Positions 1 through 5,047 of a DNA stretch of 5,047 nt are shown piece by piece; position 1 is the stretch's first letter; every line of letters begins with the position of its first letter. Made by a program: the position numbers and the translations under genes. A model generated the notes under the pieces. That model saw only the letters and a program-made list of their open reading frames with translations. It was not told the origin of the DNA and did not search any database. This DNA comes from a bacterium (GTDB lineage: Bacteria > Joyebacterota > Joyebacteria > Joyebacterales > Joyebacteraceae), in NCBI GenBank assembly GCA_025774935.1, contig JALGZK010000036.1, positions 1 through 5,047 on the forward strand, in the 5' to 3' direction.

Positions 1-749
1 TAGCAGCCGCCGGTGTAACCGGAGAGGTCATCGTACGCGGTGATCGAGACGGAGATGGGACCGTAGTTCTCGACCGCGTACTTGATCTGCGAGACCGTGT
101 TCGCGACGTTGGCGTCGCCGTCGACGATCGCGACCTTGTCGCAGAGCCGCTCGCGGCAGGACTGGTTGTCGTCGGCGATGTACGGGATGCACTCCTCGGT
201 GACCCCGCCCGGGTTCTCGTGGATGCTGTACCCCACGCTGCAGTGCCCGCCGTCACAGTCCGAACCCACGTCGTTACAGTCGATGAGCTGCTGCTCTGAG
301 AGGTCGAGGAAGACGCCGCTGTTGATGAGGACGCCGGACTCTACGGCCCCGACCGCGGCGAACGACCAACAGGACCCGCAAGAGCCCTGGTCCTTCGCGG
401 GCGTGACCATGCCGTAGTCGCGCCAGTCGAACGAGGAGCGGAAGCGCATCTGCTCGATGACGGGGTCGGGTCTCAGCGTGTCGTAGATCGCCTGGATGTG
501 AGGCGGAATCCTGTCGCCCAGGAGGTTCTGGAACTCCTCCGGCGAGAGATGCGAGACCGACGTGGGGCCTACCTCCCAGTCGTAGCCGTTCAGCTCTACC
601 TGCTCCCGCCACTCGTCGAGCCGCGCGGCCTCCTCCGGAGTGACCTCGCGGTCGACCTGTGCTCCTGCCGTCGCAAGCGGGAGTGCGATGAGGAATGCCA
701 CCAGGGCTCCCGTCGTCAGTACGGCGAGCCAGCCTCCTCGTGCGCGCAT
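1..749 (-). CDS. Secreted papain-family (C1A) cysteine peptidase, C-terminus cut by window edge
   Basis: An endopeptidase precursor, probably exported and self-activating by loss of its propeptide. The reading frame is open from ATG 749-747 to the left edge and gives 249 residues. Residues 1-30 form a signal peptide: R2 and R4, a hydrophobic stretch about 7-26, and an Ala-Gly-Ala cleavage site before Q31. Residues about 31-102 are a short acidic propeptide with HLSPEEFQNLLG at 67-78, which resembles the end of an I29 inhibitor domain. The mature domain starts near SFDWRDYG (106-113). It has the oxyanion-hole Gln121 and nucleophile Cys127 in QGSCGSCW (121-128), then LSEQQLIDC and a DGG motif typical of C1A. 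The visible part ends in SGYTGGC, the conserved stretch before the catalytic His, so His and Asn lie outside the window. The start is supported by a good ribosome binding site. Family assignment is very secure; substrate is unknown. Confidence 0.95.
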   Translation of the reverse strand, partial: MRARGGWLAVLTTGALVAFLIALPLATAGAQVDREVTPEEAARLDEWREQVELNGYDWEVGPTSVSHLSPEEFQNLLGDRIPPHIQAIYDTLRPDPVIEQMRFRSSFDWRDYGMVTPAKDQGSCGSCWSFAAVGAVESGVLINSGVFLDLSEQQLIDCNDVGSDCDGGHCSVGYSIHENPGGVTEECIPYIADDNQSCRERLCDKVAIVDGDANVANTVSQIKYAVENYGPISVSITAYDDLSGYTGGC

Positions 750-755
750 TCTGTT

Positions 756-764
756 CCTCTCCTT
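756..764 (-). promoter_or_regulatory. Shine-Dalgarno site of the C1A peptidase
   Basis: Read on the minus strand this is AAGGAGAGG, ending 6 nt before the ATG at 749-747; the AAGGAG core lies 9 nt from the start. It fixes the signal-peptide Met as the start codon and supports a bacterial-type translation system. Confidence 0.75.
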
Positions 765-845
765 CGCTAAATACCGTCCCGGCTGCTCAAGGGCAGACTA
801 CCCCTGCGCCGCTCGGGGGGACGACCGGTCTTAACATTCTTGACT

Positions 846-861
846 AATAGCATAATAGCAT
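846..861. repeat. Tandem direct repeat, 2 x AATAGCAT
   Basis: Two perfect, adjacent copies of the 8-mer AATAGCAT (846-853 and 854-861) lie in the AT-rich centre of the divergent intergenic region and overlap the candidate minus-strand -10 box. They could be a small regulator site or simply a product of slippage in an AT-rich promoter. Only two copies are present. Confidence 0.6.
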
Positions 862-880
862 ACTCCATGCCCGGTTACAA
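852..880 (-). promoter_or_regulatory. Candidate sigma70-like promoter for the C1A peptidase
   Basis: On the minus strand, TTGTAA (880-875, 4 of 6 matches to TTGACA) is followed after exactly 17 nt by TATTAT (857-852, 5 of 6 matches to TATAAT). Transcription would start near 845 and leave a leader of about 95 nt before the peptidase ATG. The placement in the only AT-rich island of the window is favourable. The -35 match is poor, however, and the sigma-factor consensus of this organism is unknown. Confidence 0.35.
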
Positions 881-1002
881 GACCCGTGATGGGCACGGTA
901 CGCTCACGCGACTCCTGTCGCACTCATTCAGATGCCTCGTGGGAGGCCGGGTTCCGGCGGGACACCGACGCGGAAGGCAGCGGACCCTTCCGGACGGCCG
1001 GA

Positions 1003-1022
1003 GCCCCGATTGACCACGGGGC
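1003..1022 (+). promoter_or_regulatory. Small GC hairpin in the flavoprotein leader
   Basis: GCCCCG (1003-1008) and CGGGGC (1017-1022) form a perfect 6-bp stem around the 8-base loop ATTGACCA, ending 25 nt before the proposed flavoprotein ATG. No T-run follows, so it is not a classical terminator. It could influence translation of the gene, but stems of this size also occur by chance in GC-rich DNA. Confidence 0.3.
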
Positions 1023-1047
1023 CCGCGCGCTGGTAGGCTCAACGGTC

Positions 1048-2415
1048 ATGCGTCGAACACTCCCTGACAGGATAGATCTGCTCGTGATCGGGGCCGGCCC
1101 CGGAGGCTGCACCCTCGCACGGCTTGCCTCGGAGGCGGGCATCAGGGTCGCCCTCGTCGAGAGGTCGTCTGCCCGCGACGTCGGGCGCAAGGTGTGCGGC
1201 AACGCCGTCACCGAGGACGGCATCGAGACCATGCGCGAGTACGGCGCCGCACCGACCGAAGCAGAGGCGGCGGCCCAGGTCTGGGGCGGGACGCTCATCC
1301 TCGGTGGCGGGAACGTCCGAATGGACGCTCACAAGTCTGGGATCATCCTCAACCGCCTCACGTTCGGCCAGAGGCTCCTAGCCGACGCGGTCGCCGCGGG
1401 CGCGGAACTCGTCGACGGCTGCTCGTGTGTCGGTTGGACCGACCGGGAGTCGGCAACGGTCAGGCTCCGTTGGAGCGACGAGGAGGAGATCGACGTCTCC
1501 GCGGGAATCGTCGTCGACGCCTCGGGATACGGCGCCGTCCTCACGCAGCACGGGGGCCCGTCTCATCAGGCGCCGCCGCTCGGCCGCAGCGACGTCGGGA
1601 TCGCGTATCGAGAGATCGCCCCGACGCATGAGGACCTCGGAGACCCGAAGCAGGTCTTCGTCGTCGTGGGACCGGAGGGCGCGCGTGGCGGCTACGGGTG
1701 GGTCTTCCCGATGGGAGACCGTCTCGTCAACGTCGGCGTCGGCACGACTCTCCTCGAGGCCGGATCGAACTTCAAGGACTGCTACCGCAAGTTCACGGCC
1801 TCCCTCCCGGGGATGAGGATCGCCGACCCGATCGACGCGGGGGCCGGGCTCCTGCCCCTCCGCAGGCCTCTCCCCTCGCTCGTGGGCGACCGTTTCATGG
1901 CCCTCGGGGATGCCGCCCGTCAGGCGAACCCGCTCCACGGCGGCGGGATCGCGCCGTCCGTGCTGGCGGGCGGGATAGCCGCCGATGTCGCGGTCGGTGC
2001 GCTCGGCAACGGCGACACTTCGACCGCGGGCCTGTGGGAATACGGCGTACGCTTCATGCGGGAACTGGGAGCGCAGCACGCCACGCACGAGGTGCTGCGC
2101 CGGTGCCTCGACGCGCTGCGGGACAGCGACGTCCACTTCATCGTCCACGAGCTCGCGAAGCGCGGGGCCATGGAGAAAGTCATGGGCGCCCGTGGACCGA
2201 GGTCCCGTCTTGCCGCCCACATCCGCTTGCTCGCCACGATTGGGAAGCGCCCGTCGCTGGTGCTCGCGCTCCTGAGGACCGCGAGGTTCATCAGCACGAC
2301 GCAGTCCCTGTACCTGGACTACCCGGAGACCCCCTCGAGGTTCGATTCCTGGCTCGGGCAGGTCGAGCGCCAGAAGGCAGAGCTCGCGAGGGCCACGTCG
2401 GGAGGGAAGCGATGA
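1048..2415 (+). CDS. Geranylgeranyl reductase (GGR) family FAD-dependent oxidoreductase
   Basis: A 455-residue flavoprotein expected to saturate double bonds of an isoprenoid chain (membrane-lipid, quinone or similar isoprenoid) with FADH2. The FAD Rossmann motif GAGPGG is at residues 15-20, with the ribose-binding Glu38 at the end of strand 2 and KVCG at 48-51. YGWVFPMG (216-223) is the family's substrate-side signature. The second FAD motif GDAARQANPLHGGGI is at 287-301. No transmembrane segment is evident, so it is likely cytosolic or membrane-peripheral. The frame is open from 886, but I chose the ATG at 1048 because it places the FAD motif at the usual N-terminal distance. Its ribosome binding site is weak (TAGG, 10 nt upstream), so the start is less certain than the family. 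Its stop overlaps the next gene by 4 nt. A halogenase or other FAD monooxygenase of the same superfamily is a less likely alternative. Confidence 0.88.
   Translation: MRRTLPDRIDLLVIGAGPGGCTLARLASEAGIRVALVERSSARDVGRKVCGNAVTEDGIETMREYGAAPTEAEAAAQVWGGTLILGGGNVRMDAHKSGIILNRLTFGQRLLADAVAAGAELVDGCSCVGWTDRESATVRLRWSDEEEIDVSAGIVVDASGYGAVLTQHGGPSHQAPPLGRSDVGIAYREIAPTHEDLGDPKQVFVVVGPEGARGGYGWVFPMGDRLVNVGVGTTLLEAGSNFKDCYRKFTASLPGMRIADPIDAGAGLLPLRRPLPSLVGDRFMALGDAARQANPLHGGGIAPSVLAGGIAADVAVGALGNGDTSTAGLWEYGVRFMRELGAQHATHEVLRRCLDALRDSDVHFIVHELAKRGAMEKVMGARGPRSRLAAHIRLLATIGKRPSLVLALLRTARFISTTQSLYLDYPETPSRFDSWLGQVERQKAELARATSGGKR
2400..2406 (+). promoter_or_regulatory. Shine-Dalgarno site of the beta-helix gene
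   Basis: GGGAGGG lies 5 nt before the ATG at 2412, inside the last codons of the flavoprotein gene. It selects the start that yields a complete signal peptide and rejects the much longer open frame reaching back to 1698. Confidence 0.65.
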
Positions 2416-3707
2416 GCTCGAGACCGCCAGTTTGCCGAGCGGCTCGTCTATCGGCCTGGTTCGCCACCGCCGTCGCCGCCGTGGCCACTGCCGCACTCTT
2501 GGCGTTCGTGCCTCCCGTTGCGCGGGCGACGACCGTTTACGTCGACGACCTCGGCGACGGAGCCGCCGGCACCGGGACGGACGACGACCCGTTCCGCGAC
2601 CTCCAGCTCGCGATCGACTCGGCCTCCGACGGCGACGTGATCCTCATCCGGCCCGGAACGTACGAGGCGACACCGTCCGAGTTCGTCGAGCCTCTGTGCG
2701 GCAACTGCGAGGAGCACCTGACGGACGTCGAGGCGACGCACGGGTTCGTCGTCGAGGGCAAGGGCGTTCACCTCGTGGGGAGCGGTCCGGACGAAACCGT
2801 GCTCGTCACGAACGCCGGCTACGGTGTCCTCTTCGAGGACAGCCGGGGCTCGCACGTGGCGAACCTCAGGATCACCGGGGGCAGGCGGGACGCCGACGGC
2901 ATGGCGACCGACGCGGGCGTCGTCGTGAGAAGGAGCAACGTCACCCTGGACGTCCTCGAGATCGTCGACAACGACCACCGGCTCGAAGGCGTGGTCGTGG
3001 GGATCGGCGGCGTCATGGGGCGCGAGGGCGCGGAGATGACGATCACGAACTGCGTCATCAGGAACAACGGCTGGGACGGGATCGCGCTCTACAGGGGCGC
3101 TGTCGCGTTCATCGCGGACAACGACATCTCCGTCGGCCGCGGCGCAGGCATCGGGATAACCTGGGACGCGTCAGCCGTCGTCCTCCGGAACCGCATCTCC
3201 GGCTACTGGAAAGGCGTCGGCACGTTCGGGAGCTCGCGAGCGACGGTCCGGAACAACGCGATCTTCGACAACCTCGGCTGGGGGATCGTCATCACAGGAG
3301 AGTCGTTCATGGAGGCGGCGAACAACGTCGTCGTCAGGAACGGGAACTGCGGATTCGCGCTCTGGAGCGACGTCGCCACGGGACTCTTCACGAACAACAT
3401 CGTCGTCGGGAACGGCTGGCGGGAGGAGTGGGTCTGCCCGCAGGTCGGGATCTGGATGAACGGGAACCCCGAGAACGTCGGCATCTCGTTCAACGACGTC
3501 TGGGGGAACGCGGCAGGCGACTACCACGACATGGACGAGCTGACGGGAGTCGACGGGAACATCTCGCTCGACCCCGTCTTCGCGGACACGCTCGACTTCC
3601 ACCTTCTCGAGGGATCGCCTGGCATCGACGCCGGGAACCCCCTCTTCACGGACCCCGACGGGGGACCCTCGGATCTCGGCATCTACGGAGGGCCGCAGGC
3701 GAAGTAG
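2412..3707 (+). CDS. Secreted right-handed parallel beta-helix repeat protein
   Basis: A 431-residue exported protein. Residues 1-39 are a signal peptide: arginines at 4, 9 and 12, an Ala/Val/Leu-rich core about 15-33, and cleavage after Ala-Arg-Ala39. The mature N-terminus (TTVYVDDLGDG) followed by a DGDVILIRPGTYEA stretch is the typical entry cap of pectate-lyase-like, DUF1565/NosD-type beta-helices. From about residue 110 to 370, coils of some 20-25 residues recur with Asn-ladder turns such as TNCVIRNNGWDGIAL, VRNNAIFDNLGWGIVI and TNNIVVGNG. The C-terminus (DPVFADTLDFHLLEGSPGIDAGNP, then a DLGIYGGP end; Asp406 in the GIDAG motif) is the common closing cap. There is no visible sorting or anchor domain, so it is probably periplasmic or released. 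The fold is secure; whether it is a lyase, a binding protein or structural is not, since no catalytic set can be assigned. ATGA overlap with the upstream reductase implies translational coupling. Confidence 0.9.
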   Translation: MSSRPPVCRAARLSAWFATAVAAVATAALLAFVPPVARATTVYVDDLGDGAAGTGTDDDPFRDLQLAIDSASDGDVILIRPGTYEATPSEFVEPLCGNCEEHLTDVEATHGFVVEGKGVHLVGSGPDETVLVTNAGYGVLFEDSRGSHVANLRITGGRRDADGMATDAGVVVRRSNVTLDVLEIVDNDHRLEGVVVGIGGVMGREGAEMTITNCVIRNNGWDGIALYRGAVAFIADNDISVGRGAGIGITWDASAVVLRNRISGYWKGVGTFGSSRATVRNNAIFDNLGWGIVITGESFMEAANNVVVRNGNCGFALWSDVATGLFTNNIVVGNGWREEWVCPQVGIWMNGNPENVGISFNDVWGNAAGDYHDMDELTGVDGNISLDPVFADTLDFHLLEGSPGIDAGNPLFTDPDGGPSDLGIYGGPQAK

Positions 3708-3725
3708 CAGGCGGCTCACCGGACG

Positions 3726-3739
3726 CGGCCCGTTGGCCG
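3726..3739 (+). other. Short hairpin between the beta-helix and CapA genes
   Basis: CGGCC and GGCCG pair as a 5-bp stem around the loop CGTT, in the 53-nt gap before the CapA-like gene. No U-tract follows, so read-through into the next gene is expected. It may be a minor processing or attenuation element or chance. Confidence 0.25.
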
Positions 3740-3747
3740 GCTCAACC

Positions 3748-3754
3748 AGGGGAG
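3748..3754 (+). promoter_or_regulatory. Shine-Dalgarno site of the CapA-like gene
   Basis: AGGGGAG lies 6 nt before ATG 3761-3763. It is the best ribosome binding site on the plus strand here and firmly sets the start, although the same frame is open far upstream. Confidence 0.75.
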
Positions 3755-3760
3755 AACTCC

Positions 3761-4825
3761 ATGAGAATCGCCTTCCTCGGCGACATCAACCTCGAGACCG
3801 ACCTCGCCACGTGGGAGGCCGCGGACGTCCCCGACTTCCACGAGGCGCTCGGCGTCGACCTCGTCGTCGGGAACTTCGAGTCGACAATCGACGGCGAGAA
3901 GTTCGAACCACGCGGCCGCACCGACAAGATGGTCCAGATCTCGGTCGATCCCCGCGTCATAGACAAGCTCAGGCGATGCGGCGTCGACGTCGTGTCGGTC
4001 GCAAACAACCACGTGACCGACTTCGAGGCAGAGGCGGCGCGCCACACGATCGAGACCCTCCAGGCCGCGTTCGGGGAGGATCGGGTGTTCGGGTGGGTCG
4101 CCCAACCGAGCATTGAACTCGTCCCGGGACTCAGGGTCGTGGGGATCGTCTATCCGGAGACGATGCCGAGGCGCGTCGAGGGCGAGTGGGACGCCTTTGT
4201 CGGCGAGGAGGACGAAGGCGTCGTCCCGCGGTTCGTGAGGCCCGACGAGAAGCTCGTCGTCTACGCGCACTGGGGGTGGGAGGTCGTCATGGCGACGTCG
4301 CCCGTGGTCAGGAGGCGCGCCCGCACCCTCGTCCGCGAGGGCGCCGCCCAGGTGATTGGCCTCCACACCCACGTCACGGGGGGCGGCGAGGACATCGGCG
4401 AAGCGACGGTGCTCTATTCCCTGGGGAACCTCCTGTTCCGGGTCTTCCCGTCGTACAACGACCGGATGATCGACCGCCTCAGGCGCTCGACGGTCGCCGT
4501 CTACGACTGGGACGGAACGAACATCCGGCTGGTCGAGACGTGGACCGGTCACTTCGACGAGAGGTTCAACCTCACGCTCACGAAGAACAGACGGCGGCTC
4601 CCCGGGGGACCCGCCGTTCGGTTGCAGCACGCCGTACCCGATGCTCTCGCCGCTGTGATCTACGCGTACTCCCGCCACACCCGGTGGTTCCGGATCTCCG
4701 TCGCGACGGTCGTCGAAGGCGTGGAGGGTCCCTTCGGCGAGAGAACGAAGAGGCTCGTAACGAGAACCGGCCGGAGGCTCCTGGGAAGCCGGCCCATCCG
4801 CGACGCCGCTGAGCCTTCAGACTAG
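3761..4825 (+). CDS. CapA/PGA_cap-family protein (poly-gamma-glutamate capsule-type, metallophosphoesterase fold)
   Basis: A 354-residue member of the PGA_cap (CapA) family, whose fold is related to calcineurin-like phosphoesterases. Motifs appear in the family order: GDINLE (7-12), GNFEST with Asn38 and Glu40, ANNHVTD with Asn82, Asn83 and His84, AHWGWE (169-174), GLHTHV with His202 and His204, and YSLGN (219-223). The Gly usually found after NNHxxDx is replaced by acidic or alanine residues. Residues about 270-354 form a basic, less conserved tail. Unlike classical CapA, which has an N-terminal membrane anchor, this protein starts directly at the first beta strand, with no signal peptide or membrane segment, so it is predicted to be cytosolic. 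No capB, capC or other polymer genes are visible, so capsule synthesis is not supported. The family's exact reaction is generally unclear. The gene follows the beta-helix gene by 53 nt and ends head-on against a minus-strand gene. Confidence 0.88.
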   Translation: MRIAFLGDINLETDLATWEAADVPDFHEALGVDLVVGNFESTIDGEKFEPRGRTDKMVQISVDPRVIDKLRRCGVDVVSVANNHVTDFEAEAARHTIETLQAAFGEDRVFGWVAQPSIELVPGLRVVGIVYPETMPRRVEGEWDAFVGEEDEGVVPRFVRPDEKLVVYAHWGWEVVMATSPVVRRRARTLVREGAAQVIGLHTHVTGGGEDIGEATVLYSLGNLLFRVFPSYNDRMIDRLRRSTVAVYDWDGTNIRLVETWTGHFDERFNLTLTKNRRRLPGGPAVRLQHAVPDALAAVIYAYSRHTRWFRISVATVVEGVEGPFGERTKRLVTRTGRRLLGSRPIRDAAEPSD

Positions 4826-5047
4826 TCAGCGTCTTTCGTGTACTCCTCGAGCAACTCGCCAAACTCGGGATCGTCCGGGTAGAGCTCCTGCCCCACGGTC
4901 GTCGCCGCGATCGCCCTCCTGAGGTCCCAGTCGTAGTTCGAGTAGGCCTCCGCCAGGATCTTGAGCTCCTCAGGGCCGTCGATGGCGTTCAACGGCACGA
5001 CGGCAGCCTCCATGAGCATCTCGATGTTCTGTATTCGCGTTTCCTCG
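4822..5047 (-). CDS. Helical, possibly TPR-like protein, C-terminal fragment (start outside window)
   Basis: The frame is open from the right edge to TAG at 4824-4822, giving 74 residues of a larger protein. An internal ATG at 5019 could give a 65-residue protein, but the frame continues upstream without a stop (EETRIQNIEM) and no ribosome binding site precedes that ATG, so truncation by the window edge is more likely. The visible part is acidic and predicted mainly helical. DWDLRRAIAATTVGQELYPD followed by DPEFGELLEEY resembles the last helix pair of a tetratricopeptide repeat, where a Tyr-Pro-Asp-Asp-Pro turn between helices is common. No catalytic motif is visible and the function cannot be named. 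It is convergent with the CapA-like gene, and their stop codons overlap. Confidence 0.65.
   Translation of the reverse strand, partial: EETRIQNIEMLMEAAVVPLNAIDGPEELKILAEAYSNYDWDLRRAIAATTVGQELYPDDPEFGELLEEYTKDAD

Larger units (their letters stand above)
750..1047. other. Divergent intergenic region with AT-rich island
   Basis: About 300 bases between the start codons of the minus-strand peptidase and the plus-strand flavoprotein. It must hold the promoters for both directions. The stretch at about 831-869 is strikingly AT-rich against the GC-rich background and contains an 8-bp tandem repeat. From 886 on, the plus frame used by the flavoprotein is open. The predicted peptide from 886 to 1047 is rich in Arg, Ser, Asp and Gly and matches nothing I recognise, and GGR-family proteins normally begin just before the FAD motif. 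I therefore treat it as untranslated leader. Confidence 0.7.

Noticed and set aside
82-834. Three plus-strand open frames across the peptidase gene and its upstream region
   Set aside because: They are antisense to a clear papain-family gene, lack ribosome binding sites, and their products have Ser/Arg-rich shadow composition.
1698-2411. Long upstream extension of the beta-helix frame
   Set aside because: It overlaps the flavoprotein gene, is Arg/Pro-rich, and the ATG at 2412 has both a ribosome binding site and a perfect signal peptide after it.
1378-2496. A 372-codon open frame on the minus strand opposite the flavoprotein gene
   Set aside because: Its product is Arg/Asp/Pro-rich with no recognisable motif, while the plus strand carries clear FAD-binding motifs. 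It is a GC-driven shadow frame.
2412-3707. Asn-rich periodic codons as a possible DNA repeat array
   Set aside because: The periodicity is at protein level (beta-helix coils of variable sequence and length); no near-identical nucleotide repeats or CRISPR-like units are present.
2432-3760. Long upstream extension of the CapA-like frame
   Set aside because: The extension is an Arg-rich shadow of the beta-helix gene; the ATG at 3761 has a strong ribosome binding site and starts at the family's first conserved strand.
3708-3760. Possible intrinsic terminator after the beta-helix gene
   Set aside because: The only stem is 5 bp and no T-run follows, so the CapA-like gene is better read as part of the same transcript.
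3716-4678. A 320-codon minus-strand frame opposite the CapA-like gene
   Set aside because: Low-complexity Asp/Val/Arg composition with no motif, against a well-conserved PGA_cap domain on the plus strand.

Overview
The window is GC-rich DNA (roughly two thirds G+C by eye) packed with protein-coding genes. It has purine-rich Shine-Dalgarno-like sequences, Sec-type signal peptides and very short gene spacings, so it comes from a prokaryote. Codons are strongly biased to C or G at the third position, and AGG is a common arginine codon. The gene set is a secreted papain-like protease, a geranylgeranyl-reductase-type flavoprotein, a secreted parallel beta-helix protein and a CapA-like protein. This would fit an uncultivated, environmental, high-GC bacterium of the Eisenbacteria/Krumholzibacteria/Latescibacteria kind. 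That placement is only an inference. The reductase has an archaeal-looking flavin motif, so the window alone does not settle the taxonomy.

Layout: (1) 1-749, minus strand: N-terminal 249 residues of a secreted C1A (papain-type) cysteine peptidase, cut by the left edge before its catalytic His and Asn. (2) 750-1047: a divergent intergenic region with an AT-rich island around 831-869, a perfect 8-bp tandem repeat, a candidate minus-strand promoter and a small GC hairpin just before the next gene. (3) 1048-4825, plus strand: three genes in a row, namely a GGR-family FAD reductase, a secreted right-handed beta-helix protein that overlaps it by 4 nt (ATGA), and a CapA/PGA_cap-family protein 53 nt further on with a strong ribosome binding site. 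(4) 4822-5047, minus strand: the C-terminal 74 residues of a helical, possibly TPR-like protein. Its stop codon interlocks with the CapA stop in a shared CTAG.

The three plus-strand genes look like one transcription unit with its promoter in 750-1047. What joins them functionally is not clear. An isoprenoid/lipid reductase, a secreted beta-helix (carbohydrate-binding or lyase-like fold) and a CapA-type metallophosphoesterase-fold protein could all belong to envelope or surface-polymer metabolism, but no glycosyltransferase, transporter or polymerase is present here to support this. I saw no RNA genes, CRISPR arrays, insertion sequences or phage genes. The families are individually known. The unusual point is the arrangement, not an obviously new system.
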